Assembly (NCBI GenBank): GCA_044226525.1
Contig: JBGAGV010000032.1
Span: forward strand, 30,044 to 94,043
DNA: 64,000 nt
Reading direction: 5' to 3'
Source: VFJQ01 sp044226525
GTDB lineage: Bacteria; Verrucomicrobiota; Verrucomicrobiia; Chthoniobacterales; Chthoniobacteraceae
A program made the position numbers and the translations under genes. Below, piece after piece: positions 40,379 to 49,424 of the stretch (the stretch's first letter is position 1; each line of letters opens with the position of its first letter). The notes below the pieces were generated by a model that saw nothing but the letters and a program-made list of their open reading frames with translations, ran no database searches and was not told where the DNA came from.

Positions 40379-42307
40379 GTGAACGTCCTCCTGATTGTTC
40401 TTCTCGGGCTCGGCTTGGCGGGGATGCAGATCCTGATCGGCGGCGTAAAGATGGTTTACAGCCTGCCGGTCTATGTGGTCCTCGGAGTGGCCGGCATCGT
40501 GACGGCCGTCTGGTGTCGGCGACAACCTTCCGCGCGCCCCTCCATCTGGTGTCTGCTCAGCACCCTGCTTTTGGCCGGCTACCTCCTCTGGCGAGCGGTC
40601 ACGGCGCCGGTGGACTATCTCGCTCGAACCGACTTTTACATGATCGGTGGAGCCCTGGTCGTCTATTTGATCGTCGCGATTCACCTCGTCAGCCCTCGGT
40701 ATCGACTAGCGCTGCTGTGGGTGCTCTTTGCCCTCGCCTTGATCCATGTCGGCACCGGTATCGTGCAGTTCAAGGAGAAGGGGAATTTCATGCTGCTGCC
40801 GTGGATTCTCCGGGCCGATTACGGTTATCGGGCCAGCGGCTTTTATATCTGCCCCAATCACCTCGCCGGTCTGCTCGAGTTGATCGGCATGCTTTCGCTA
40901 AGTATCGCCGTCTGGGGCCGGGGCAAAACGTGGTCGCGCCTGGTCGCTGCCTATGTCGCGCTGATGTGCCTGGTCGGAATCGCAATCACCGGCAGCCGCG
41001 GTGGTTATCTCAGCACGGTGGTCGGGCTGGCCGCTTTCGCCGTGTTGAGCTTGATCGTGGTGCGCAAGGTGAAGCGGCGCTGGTTTTGGGGAGGGCTGGT
41101 GCTGGCGCTGCTCGGTTCGGTCGGCGTGGTTGGAGGCGCCATGCTCGCCATGCGCAAAAGCGCCGATCTCGATCGCCGCCTTGGGACCGTTTACGATCCC
41201 ACCAACATGCGCATCTTCATGTGGAAGGCGGCGCTCAAGGCGCATGAACTCAGCCCTTGGACTGGAGTGGGCTCTGGAAGTTATCTCTTCTATGGCCGTC
41301 ATTTTCGCGATCGATCGGTGCAAAATGACGCGCAGCACGTCCACAATGATTACCTGGAACTGCTCACCGAATACGGGATCATCGGCAGTGCGCTGATGCT
41401 CGTGTTTCTGGGCGCCCACGTCGGGTCCGGTTTTGGGGCGATCGGCGGAATCATTCGCACCCGCCTCAAGCCATTCGGGCTCGCCCGCAGCAATGAGCTG
41501 GCCGTCGTGCTCGGCATCTTATCGGGGCTGGCTGCGCTGGCCGCACACTCCGTCCCCGATTTCAACATGCACATCCCCGGCAACGTGATGCTGGTGGCTG
41601 TCTTCTTCGGGATCCTCGCAAACCCGCGCACGCCGGTCGCGGACGAAGAGGTGCGCAGGCGGGCAAGTGGTGTGATCGTGCGTCTGACTCCTGCGCTGCT
41701 CGGAATCCTGCTCGTCGTGGTCGCAGTCCCGAGGGTGCGGGCGGAATATTGCGCGGAACGTGCCCGCATGGCCTTGCGAGATCACCTCCACGACAAGGCG
41801 ATCGGCTACGCTGAACGCGGCATCGGTGACGACCCGCGTAACCCCAATCTCTACTACTACCTGGGCGAATCGAAGCACGACCTCGGGATGTATTCGAACG
41901 ATCCGGTCGTGCGGAAAAAATTCCTGACCGAAGCGGCGGCGGCTTTCGCCGAGGGGATCAAACACTTCCCGGCCGACCTCCAATTGCTCCTCGCTTTGGG
42001 CCGAACGCTCGACAACCTCGGACGGTTCCCGGAAGCCGATTACGTTTTTCGGGTCGCGCTTCAGGCGGACCCAAATTTCGCCAACGTGTATTCCTACTAT
42101 GGCTATCACTTTTATCTTCAGCGCCGGCTCATTCGCGCCGAGAAACTGTATGCGAAGGCGGTGGAATTGGGAGACGATCAAATCGCTCCTCTCGGCCTGA
42201 CCGATGTGGATCTTTACCGCTTCCACGCCAGCGACGAGGAGAAGGCCGACCAATATCCCATCGAGGATCAACCCGGCGACGACACGTGGGAACCCGGCGA
42301 ACCCTGA
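40379..42307 (+). CDS. O-antigen ligase/Wzy-type membrane protein with C-terminal TPRs (copy 2)
   Basis: 642 aa from the GTG at 40379, collinear with the protein at 33.9 kb: multiple membrane helices, ITGSRGGYLSTVVGLAAFAV, the catalytic-loop motif HNDYLELLTEYGIIG, and AHSVPDFNMHIPGN before the last helices. TPR units follow (RNPNLYYYLGESKHDLGMYS, LGRTLDNLGRFPEADYVFRV). The C-terminal tail is acidic (SDEEKADQYPIEDQPGDD). Function as in copy 1: glycan ligation or polymerisation at the periplasmic face. It heads a run of four plus-strand genes for glycan-related proteins. Confidence 0.87.
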   Translation: MNVLLIVLLGLGLAGMQILIGGVKMVYSLPVYVVLGVAGIVTAVWCRRQPSARPSIWCLLSTLLLAGYLLWRAVTAPVDYLARTDFYMIGGALVVYLIVAIHLVSPRYRLALLWVLFALALIHVGTGIVQFKEKGNFMLLPWILRADYGYRASGFYICPNHLAGLLELIGMLSLSIAVWGRGKTWSRLVAAYVALMCLVGIAITGSRGGYLSTVVGLAAFAVLSLIVVRKVKRRWFWGGLVLALLGSVGVVGGAMLAMRKSADLDRRLGTVYDPTNMRIFMWKAALKAHELSPWTGVGSGSYLFYGRHFRDRSVQNDAQHVHNDYLELLTEYGIIGSALMLVFLGAHVGSGFGAIGGIIRTRLKPFGLARSNELAVVLGILSGLAALAAHSVPDFNMHIPGNVMLVAVFFGILANPRTPVADEEVRRRASGVIVRLTPALLGILLVVVAVPRVRAEYCAERARMALRDHLHDKAIGYAERGIGDDPRNPNLYYYLGESKHDLGMYSNDPVVRKKFLTEAAAAFAEGIKHFPADLQLLLALGRTLDNLGRFPEADYVFRVALQADPNFANVYSYYGYHFYLQRRLIRAEKLYAKAVELGDDQIAPLGLTDVDLYRFHASDEEKADQYPIEDQPGDDTWEPGEP

Positions 42308-42426
42308 CCGTCCAAGGGTGCTGCGCGTCGAACTCCGCCGTCCGAAACATCGGTATTGAATTTCCCGCCCCCCGAGGGCACCTGCCGTTTGCTTCGCTGG
42401 CGCTTTGAGCGACTGGGAAGCCGTCG

Positions 42427-43521
42427 ATGCCCGACCCTGCCGCCACTCCGACTCTCACCACTGCCGCCGCGCTGGCGGTGCTACGTGCCAATCTTTTCCC
42501 TTTGTTGCGAGCCGCGGCCCGCTGGCTCACGGGGATTTATGTGATCGGGATTTTCCTCTGCCTCTGCTGGCTGGAGTGGGCCGGAGAGCGGTTCTGGCTT
42601 TCCGGGGTCTTCCTCTTTGCACCGGCTCAAGCGCTGCTGCTCCCGCTCATTTTTCTTGTGCCATTTTGTCTGCTGGTGCGAGCCCGGCTTCTCCTGCTTC
42701 ACGCGTTGACGGTCGTGCTGGTTGTTTTCGGCTATATGGGCTGGCGATGGAGTTTCCGCCACACTCTGGGGAATGACGCGGTTCGACTCGTCACGCACAA
42801 CGCAGGTCAGAGCAATCGCCCTCAGTTTTATCGATTCGTGGCTGCGGAAAATCCGGACATCGTCGCCCTGCAGGACGCGCGAGGCGCGGGGCCGGAACTC
42901 TCCCGGAAATTCCCCGGTTTTCACATCGTCGGTCGGGGTGAATTCTATCTCGTGAGCCGGTTTCCGATCGTCCAGTCCGACGTCGTCGCGCCGGTCAAAT
43001 GGTTCGGTCGCCCCGCTGCGGCCCGCTTCGAATTGCTCTGCCGGGACAGGACGCTCATCCTCTACAGCGTGCACCTGCCCACGCCGCGCCAGCAACTCAA
43101 TCGCTTCCTGAGCGGTCGCGCGTTTGCCGACATGATGGGCGATGAAGACAGCGCTCATCGCCCCCTGTCTTACGGGGAATGGACGCGTGCCCGTCTCAAA
43201 CTCGCCACTGACCTGGCGACGGTGTTCGAACGCGAAACGCAGCCTTTCCTCGTGTGCGGGGATTTCAACACGCCTGATCACGGCATGATCTATCACACGG
43301 TTGCAAGGCGTTTAATCGATTCACATCGCGTGAGCGGTCGGGGTTTCGGGTTTACCTTCCCCGGCTCCACGCGCAATCCGCTGACCTTGCGCGGTCCGTG
43401 GCTCCGCATCGATTACGCTTTCGCCGGCCGCGGCTGGAAACCTGTTTTCAGCGCGCCCGAACCAGGCCGCTTATCGCAGCATTGCGCCCTCTCGGCTCAC
43501 TTTGTTCCCACTCCCCGATGA
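42427..43521 (+). CDS. Membrane-anchored EEP (endonuclease/exonuclease/phosphatase) family protein
   Basis: 364 aa. Residues 20-110 contain three hydrophobic segments (LTGIYVIGIFLCLCWLEWAG, LLLPLIFLVPFCLLVRARLL, LLHALTVVLVVFGYMGW). The remainder follows the EEP fold order: RLVTHNAGQ, DIVALQDARG, ILYSVHLPTP, FLVCGDFNTP, LRIDYAFAG and SQHCALSAHF. Two catalytic positions differ from consensus: the metal-binding Glu of 'ALQE' is Asp, and the Asp of the final 'SDH' is Gln. It may therefore be weakly active or act on an unusual phosphodiester. The ATGA overlap with the next gene couples it to a glycosyltransferase. Confidence 0.8.
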   Translation: MPDPAATPTLTTAAALAVLRANLFPLLRAAARWLTGIYVIGIFLCLCWLEWAGERFWLSGVFLFAPAQALLLPLIFLVPFCLLVRARLLLLHALTVVLVVFGYMGWRWSFRHTLGNDAVRLVTHNAGQSNRPQFYRFVAAENPDIVALQDARGAGPELSRKFPGFHIVGRGEFYLVSRFPIVQSDVVAPVKWFGRPAAARFELLCRDRTLILYSVHLPTPRQQLNRFLSGRAFADMMGDEDSAHRPLSYGEWTRARLKLATDLATVFERETQPFLVCGDFNTPDHGMIYHTVARRLIDSHRVSGRGFGFTFPGSTRNPLTLRGPWLRIDYAFAGRGWKPVFSAPEPGRLSQHCALSAHFVPTPR

Positions 43522-45152
43522 AATCCCGCTCCCTCCTTTTTGTCGCTATTGTTTTCGTGCTCGCGTTTGACGTGGCCTGGTTCTGGCAGCGCCAGGCGGG
43601 CGCCCACCAGAGCGAGTTCGGCGGCCACCCGGACGAAGCCGCGCACTACGTCACTGGACTCTTTGTGCACGATGCGCTTGCCACGATCCCCCGCTGCGTG
43701 GGCGACCGTTCGTTGAAGCCGCTCAAGGCTCTGATCGATCAAAAAGATCCTGCCGGATTTTATGCGCACTATCCCAAGGTGGCGCTCGGGGTCTGGCCTC
43801 CCATGTTTTACGTGGTGCAATCCGCGTGGACGGCGGTGCTTGGGGTGGGGCGCTTATCCGTGGTGCTGCTCATGGCGGCGCTGGCGTCCGTGCTGGCTGT
43901 GCAAATTTTCTCGGCGTTGCGCGATGAATTTGGCGGCTGGCTCGCTGCGGTGGGAGCGCTTGCGTGGATCTGCCTCCCGCTGAATATCGAGCACTACAAC
44001 ATGGTCATGGCGGAGATGCTTACCGCCATCTTTATGTTCGGTGCCGCGATGGCGTGGGGACGATTTTTGGATGATGAACGCCCGAGTGGCGCGCTCTGGT
44101 TCGGACTTTTTTCCGGTCTCGCCATCATGACCAAAGGCACCGGGGTCGCCCTGCTTTTGCAGGCGCCTCTCGCGCTCGTCCTCTGCCGGCAGTGGCGTCT
44201 GCTCGCGCGCCCCGCCCTGTGGGGTGGGGGACTCGTGGCGGGGATCGTTGCGGGGCCGTGGACGTGGATTTTTCGCAATGCCGGTCGCGATAAAGGTGGC
44301 TGGCTGGAGGCTGGTCCCTCGTGGCACTTTACGCAGGAAGCCGCACCCTACTATCTCGGCAAACTCGGCCTCGCACTCGGGTTTCTTCTTCTCCTCCTCG
44401 TTCTGATCGGCTTGCTCGCGAAAGCCCGCCGTCCCGGCTCCAATCCCGGGCGCTGGGCCTCTGCCGGCGCGCTCATCGCGGCGGTGCTCGTCTTCCAGAT
44501 CATCATGCCCGTCGGTCTCGAAGCGCGTCACCTGCTCTCGGCTTTGCCTGCGGCGATGATGTTTGCCATCGCCGGGATCGATGCCTTGCGCGACGCCTCC
44601 CGCCACAGCCGCGGCTTGCCGGAAAATGAGCGCACCTTGCGCGCCCTCGCGATCTCTACGGTGGTGGTCGCGTTGGGCGTGTTCCTCGCTCATCGGATAT
44701 CCCCTCCTGATCCCAAGCGCTGGTCCGGCTTCGCGCCGATGGCCCAGGCCGTCTTGAGCGATCCGGCCATGCAGGCTCACCCGGTCCTGGTGTGTTCCGA
44801 CGCCTCGGGCGAGGGCATGTTCATCAGCGAAATCGCGATGCGAGACCATCGTCCGGGGGTTACCGTGCTGCGCGCGAACAAGGAAACCGCCGTCATGGAT
44901 TGGGCGGGACGCGGCGTGCGGACGCGCTTCAAGAACGATGACGATCTGGTCGCCTGGCTTCGAGAGCGGGGCGTGGGGTGCATCGTCGTGGATACCTCCA
45001 TGGGGGATAAGCGAGGGCCCCATCACGATCAACTCATTCATCTATGCGAGACGCGCACCGAACAGTTCTGGCCAGCTTCATCCTCATCGGTAGTTCGGGA
45101 AGGAAAAAGTGGCTCCCAAACGGTGCGCCTTTATCTCGTGCGCAATCTCTAG
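43518..45152 (+). CDS. GT39/ArnT-like membrane glycosyltransferase
   Basis: About 544 aa from the ATG at 43518, overlapping the upstream stop. The first periplasmic loop carries GGHPDEAAHYVTGLFV, with the acidic DE pair typical of GT-C enzymes using polyprenyl-phosphate sugars. HYPKVALGVWPPMFYVVQSA follows, as in the ArnT/PMT family. About ten hydrophobic segments come next (GLFSGLAIMTKGTGVALLLQ, LALGFLLLLLVLIGLLA). The last 130 residues form a soluble periplasmic domain (LVCSDASGEGMFISEIAMRD). It probably transfers a sugar to a lipid or protein acceptor. The acceptor is unknown. Confidence 0.82.
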   Translation: MKSRSLLFVAIVFVLAFDVAWFWQRQAGAHQSEFGGHPDEAAHYVTGLFVHDALATIPRCVGDRSLKPLKALIDQKDPAGFYAHYPKVALGVWPPMFYVVQSAWTAVLGVGRLSVVLLMAALASVLAVQIFSALRDEFGGWLAAVGALAWICLPLNIEHYNMVMAEMLTAIFMFGAAMAWGRFLDDERPSGALWFGLFSGLAIMTKGTGVALLLQAPLALVLCRQWRLLARPALWGGGLVAGIVAGPWTWIFRNAGRDKGGWLEAGPSWHFTQEAAPYYLGKLGLALGFLLLLLVLIGLLAKARRPGSNPGRWASAGALIAAVLVFQIIMPVGLEARHLLSALPAAMMFAIAGIDALRDASRHSRGLPENERTLRALAISTVVVALGVFLAHRISPPDPKRWSGFAPMAQAVLSDPAMQAHPVLVCSDASGEGMFISEIAMRDHRPGVTVLRANKETAVMDWAGRGVRTRFKNDDDLVAWLRERGVGCIVVDTSMGDKRGPHHDQLIHLCETRTEQFWPASSSSVVREGKSGSQTVRLYLVRNL

Positions 45153-45224
45153 CGCGATTCCACCCGTCACCGGAATTTCATTCGCACACCTCACCAAATT
45201 CAGTCACTTTCGCGCGCGAAACCC

Positions 45225-46706
45225 ATGTCCCAGGCCGCAACCGCCTTTACCAAGCTCAGCATTCTCGTCGCCGCCTATAACGAAGAGGCGAGCCTGCGCC
45301 ATTGCCTCGCCGGTCTCCTCGCGGTGCAGCTTCCCGCCGGTCTGACGCGGGAAATTGTGATTGTCGATGACGGTTCGCGCGATCGCACCTGGGACATCAT
45401 GCAGCAGCTCGCGGCGGAGAATCCCGGCGTCGTCCGTGTCTTCCAGCAAAACCCCAACCAGGGCAAAGGCGCCGCTCTGCGCCGGGCGGTGAAGGAATCC
45501 ACCGGGGATCTGGCCATCTTCCAGGACGCCGACCTCGAATACGATCCGAACGATTATCCGCGCATGCTCGCGCCGATCCTCGATGGCCGCGCCGATGTCG
45601 TCTTCGGCAGCCGCTTTGCCGGCGATGAGCGCAAGGTCCTCTTTTTCTGGCACACCCTTGCGAACCAGTTCCTCACCCTGCTGAGCAACATGCTCAACGA
45701 CACGAACTGGACGGACATGGAGACCTGCTACAAGGCCTTCCGTGCCGATTGCCTCCGCGCCATCCCGCTCGAGTCGAACCGCTTCGGCATCGAGCCGGAG
45801 ATCACGGCCAAGGTCGCCCGTAATCGCCTTCGCATGTTCGAGGTGCCGATTAATTACAACGGCCGCAGCTACGACGAGGGGAAGAAGATCACCTGGCGCG
45901 ACGGCCTCGCGGCGCTGTGGTTCATTATCAAATACCGCTTCAGCTCGAACTACAGCGACCCCGGCAAGGTCACGCTCGATGCGCTCGAATGCGCGCCGAA
46001 ATTCAACGAGTGGATGTATCGCACCGTGAAGCCGTGGATTGGCGCGCGCGTCGCCGAACTCGGGGTCGGCCGCGGCAATATCAGCCGCTTCATCAAGGAG
46101 CATCAACACGTTCTGCTCACTGATTACCGCACCGATTATCTCGAAGAGCTGCGCGCGAAGTGGAACCACCATCCGCATCTCGAAATCGGCAAGCTCGACA
46201 TGACCGCGGGCGACGACTTCGAGCAGCTCCGCCGTTTCGCGCCCGATAGCGTCGTCTTTCTCAACGTGCTCGAGCACATCGAGGACGACCGTGCGGTGCT
46301 CGCGAACCTTTTCCGCACCGTGCCGGAAGGCAGCCGCGTTGTCGTGCTCGTGCCCTACAACATGGCGCTCTACAGCGAATTCGATAAAGCGCTCGGCCAT
46401 TTCCGCCGCTATTCCAAAGGCGAACTCGAGGGCAAGATGCGCGAGGCCGGTTTCGAAGTGGAGCGTCAGTTCTACTTCAATAAATTCGGCGTCTTCGCGT
46501 GGTATGTCACCAACACGCTCGGCGGCCAGGGCGTCCTCAAGCCATGGCAGCTCAAGGTCTATAATTTCCTCACGCCGCTGTTCCGCATCCTCGACAAGGT
46601 CCTCCCGACCAGCGGCCTCTCCACTGTCGCCATCGCTCGCAAACCTTCCGCCGCCCCGGCGAAGTCCGAGCCCACGCTCGCCGCGACCGCCGCCGCTGGG
46701 GTTTAA
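45225..46706 (+). CDS. Bifunctional GT2 glycosyltransferase / SAM methyltransferase
   Basis: 493 aa. Residues 10-240 are a GT-A fold of the dolichyl-phosphate-mannose-synthase type: SILVAAYNEEASLRHCL, IVIVDDGSRDRTWDIM, GKGAALRRAV, FQDADLEYDP (DxD) and SRFAGDERKVLFFWHTLAN. Residues 260-460 are a class I methyltransferase: VAELGVGRGNISRFI (motif I), LTDYRTDYLEEL and VVFLNVLEHIEDD. Sugar transfer to a polyprenyl phosphate and methylation of a sugar or lipid by one polypeptide is implied. It is the last of the plus-strand glycan genes and convergent (4-nt overlap) with the ABC binding-protein gene. Confidence 0.9.
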   Translation: MSQAATAFTKLSILVAAYNEEASLRHCLAGLLAVQLPAGLTREIVIVDDGSRDRTWDIMQQLAAENPGVVRVFQQNPNQGKGAALRRAVKESTGDLAIFQDADLEYDPNDYPRMLAPILDGRADVVFGSRFAGDERKVLFFWHTLANQFLTLLSNMLNDTNWTDMETCYKAFRADCLRAIPLESNRFGIEPEITAKVARNRLRMFEVPINYNGRSYDEGKKITWRDGLAALWFIIKYRFSSNYSDPGKVTLDALECAPKFNEWMYRTVKPWIGARVAELGVGRGNISRFIKEHQHVLLTDYRTDYLEELRAKWNHHPHLEIGKLDMTAGDDFEQLRRFAPDSVVFLNVLEHIEDDRAVLANLFRTVPEGSRVVVLVPYNMALYSEFDKALGHFRRYSKGELEGKMREAGFEVERQFYFNKFGVFAWYVTNTLGGQGVLKPWQLKVYNFLTPLFRILDKVLPTSGLSTVAIARKPSAAPAKSEPTLAATAAAGV

Positions 46707-48247
46707 TGCCCCGCCTTCGCGAGTTCGGCGGCGCGTTTATATTGGGCCCGGAAACCGTCGGCGAGTTCCTTGGAGAGCTGCACTTCGGCGATGCGATTGC
46801 CTGAACTGAGAATGCTTTTGATTCGCCCCCCCGCGGCCGCGTAGTCCACCGCATCGAGGCGCTCAAACTCGGCGAGAGCCGCGGGCGGAAATTGGTGATC
46901 GATCAGCGCCTTCCACGCGGCGCGGAGTTCGTCGTGCGAGTCGATGCACATCGCGCGGATGATGAACCGCTGCGGGTTGAAGAGCGAAGCGGTCCAGGTG
47001 TCGTGATAGGTGAATTGCTTCGCCATCTCGTAAGGCAGCACCTCGGGATCGGAGCGGTGGCTGCTCAGATCGGGCGTGTAAAGTTGCGGAAGAATCGGCA
47101 GACGGCGAAGGGCGTAATGGGCTGGACCGCCCGGCGTGCCGACTTTCCAATTCCACAACTTCTGTCCCTCATGCGAAAGCACGAACGCCACGAATTGCTT
47201 CGCCAGCTCCGGATGCGGCGCGCCGCGCAGGATGGCGACGGGATCGACACTCACGCTCGTGCCGCCCGCGCAGTTGGCATATTGCAGATAGCTGCCGCCG
47301 CGATGGCTCACGGACTCGGCTTGAAAGCGCCCATAGAAATCGATCGTCATTCCGGCCGCCGCGTCGCCGGTGGAAACATCGAGCGAAGGTTTCGTGGAGG
47401 AGTCCGTGTAATAGCGCGCGTTCGCGCCGATCCGCTGTAGCAGGTGCAGTCCGCGCAGCCACCCGCTCACGGGATCGCCTCCGCCCTCGGCGATCTGCTG
47501 CTGGATGAGCATTTCAAACGCCTTGTTGATCGAGCTGCTCTGGAGTGGATTCGCGAGGGCGATCTGCCCGAGATAGTGCGGATCCGCCAGATCCGACCAG
47601 CGGCTTGGCGCCTGCGGAATGCCAAGCCGCGCCAGCACATCCGTGTTGCTGATGATTCCGTAGGCCGACACCACCGCGCCGAGCCAGAGCCCGTCTTTGT
47701 CGTAAAAAACTTCACCGCTCAGCTTCTGCGGGATTTGCCCGGGACCGTCGCCAAACATCTCCGGATGCGCCTTGATGTAGCCGCAATCGACGAGCTGACC
47801 CTTTCCGGCGGCTGCGATGAAATCGAACGCTCCACCCCCGAAGAACACGTCGATCTTACTGCTGACGTTGGAGGCGAGAAAGGCGGCGCGGGCGGGATCG
47901 TCCGGCTTTGCCTTTTGGTTCATGAAATTCTTCGCCACGTCGTCGCTCCACGGGCGCTTGAGCGTGTTCCGCCAATGGTTCTCGAACCCCGCGACGTAAG
48001 CTCCGTCGAGATAACGCCCGATTTCGCTCGTGCCACCCGGCGTGCGAAAATCGACGTGCACTCGCTGGCCGGTCCGGGCGAGGTAGGATTTGGCAAACGC
48101 CTGGCCGAATTCGTAGCGGATCGATTCGTTGTGTGGAGTAATGACGATGAGCGTCTGCTCCGCGCCACCGCCCTGCTGCTTCGGCCGAAGCAGGACCGGG
48201 CCGATCAGCACGATGAGAAAAGCGAGAGCGAGGGCGACGTTTTTCAT
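46703..48247 (-). CDS. ABC transporter substrate-binding protein (family 1)
   Basis: 514 aa. An N-terminal hydrophobic segment (MKNVALALAFLIVLIGPVLL) exports it to the periplasm. The fold is that of Fe(III)/thiamine/putrescine-type binding proteins: LIVITPHNESIRYEFGQAFA, IDVFFGGGAFDFIAAAGKGQ, WSDLADPHYLGQIALANPLQ and PVAILRGAPHPELAKQFVAF. The start is 7 nt after the stop of the ABC ATPase gene, so the two are co-transcribed. No permease is encoded in the unit. The ligand cannot be told from sequence. Confidence 0.88.
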   Translation of the reverse strand: MKNVALALAFLIVLIGPVLLRPKQQGGGAEQTLIVITPHNESIRYEFGQAFAKSYLARTGQRVHVDFRTPGGTSEIGRYLDGAYVAGFENHWRNTLKRPWSDDVAKNFMNQKAKPDDPARAAFLASNVSSKIDVFFGGGAFDFIAAAGKGQLVDCGYIKAHPEMFGDGPGQIPQKLSGEVFYDKDGLWLGAVVSAYGIISNTDVLARLGIPQAPSRWSDLADPHYLGQIALANPLQSSSINKAFEMLIQQQIAEGGGDPVSGWLRGLHLLQRIGANARYYTDSSTKPSLDVSTGDAAAGMTIDFYGRFQAESVSHRGGSYLQYANCAGGTSVSVDPVAILRGAPHPELAKQFVAFVLSHEGQKLWNWKVGTPGGPAHYALRRLPILPQLYTPDLSSHRSDPEVLPYEMAKQFTYHDTWTASLFNPQRFIIRAMCIDSHDELRAAWKALIDHQFPPAALAEFERLDAVDYAAAGGRIKSILSSGNRIAEVQLSKELADGFRAQYKRAAELAKAGH

Positions 48248-48254
48248 CGCCGCC

Positions 48255-49310
48255 TCAGGATCGCAGAATGATCACATCCTCCGGCTCCGCACTCGCATAG
48301 AGGTCTCGATCCGCACTGGTATTCACAAAGCGCGGGTTCAACTCGTAAATCTTGAGCGTCTTTGCGCCCACCGCGAATTGATACTGCGCCATCTCGCCGA
48401 GGTAAGTGCGGTCCTGCAACCGGCCCGCCACATAATTTCCTGCCGGCGCTTCCGTGCTCAGCCGCAGCGCTTCTGGACGAATCGAAAGAACACAGGTATC
48501 GCCTGCTTTCGGCTGCCAGCCGCCGCTCGCGTTTCCGCTGAAAACCCCGAGCGCCGTTTCCACGCAATCGGACGAGAGCGCCCGTCCTTCGAGGAAATTC
48601 GTTTCGCCCATGAAATCGGCGACAAACCGGCTGTGCGGCTGCCGATACACCTCGGCGGGAGTCCCGTGCTGGCGAATGTGGCCGCCCTCCAGCACCGCCA
48701 GCCGGTCGGCGATCGAACAGGCTTCCTTCTGGTCGTGCGTCACGTAGATGGCCGTAAGCCCGAACTCCTTGCAGATCCGCCGGATTTCCCCACGCATTTC
48801 GATCCGCAGCTTCGTGTCGAGATTGGAAAGCGGCTCGTCCAGAAGCAGGCAACGGGGCCGGATGACCAGCGCCCGGGCCAGCGCCACGCGTTGTTGCTGA
48901 CCGCCGGAAAGCTGGTTGATCTTGCGCTCGGCAAGGTGATCCATCTTCACCGAAGCCAGCGCCTCGTGCACCCGGGCTTTAATCGCTGCCGGCTCGACCT
49001 TTCGCTCTTCCAGCCCGAAGGCCACGTTCTTCGCCACCGTCATGTGCGGCCAGAGCGCGTAACTCTGGAACATCATTCCTGTATTGCGCCGGTGAGGGGG
49101 CACGTGGGTCACGTCGTCGTCGTCGAACAGGATTCGCCCGTCTTCCGGGACATAAAACCCCGCAATCGACCGGAGCAGGGTGGTTTTGCCGCATCCGCTG
49201 GGCCCTAGCAGAAAAAAGATTTCCCCCGCCTCGATCCGGAGATTCAGCGCATGCAGCGCCGTGACATCGCCGAAACGCTTGGTGAGATTTTCGATAGTCA
49301 GCGAGATCAT
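48255..49310 (-). CDS. ABC transporter ATP-binding protein (spermidine/iron/maltose importer type)
   Basis: 351 aa from the ATG at 49310 (MISLTIENLTKRFGDVTALH). The open frame extends far upstream, but only this start fits the family. Walker A is GPSGCGKTT, signature LSGGQQQRVALARAL, Walker B CLLLDEPLSNLD and the H-loop THD (IYVTHDQKE). The C-terminal ~110 residues form the TOBE regulatory domain (VLSIRPEALRLS). It energises an importer with the binding protein encoded next. The gene is divergent from an FAD reductase gene. Confidence 0.93.
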   Translation of the reverse strand: MISLTIENLTKRFGDVTALHALNLRIEAGEIFFLLGPSGCGKTTLLRSIAGFYVPEDGRILFDDDDVTHVPPHRRNTGMMFQSYALWPHMTVAKNVAFGLEERKVEPAAIKARVHEALASVKMDHLAERKINQLSGGQQQRVALARALVIRPRCLLLDEPLSNLDTKLRIEMRGEIRRICKEFGLTAIYVTHDQKEACSIADRLAVLEGGHIRQHGTPAEVYRQPHSRFVADFMGETNFLEGRALSSDCVETALGVFSGNASGGWQPKAGDTCVLSIRPEALRLSTEAPAGNYVAGRLQDRTYLGEMAQYQFAVGAKTLKIYELNPRFVNTSADRDLYASAEPEDVIILRS

Positions 49311-49424
49311 GCGCGGGCCGCTTCTAGTGGGGATGGGGCGATTCGCCAAGCGAAGGTTTTTTTCAACGCAACGCGATTTTTTTGTCGCCGCGCGCCTGCC
49401 GGGCGCGCTAAAGGAACCGGGCAA

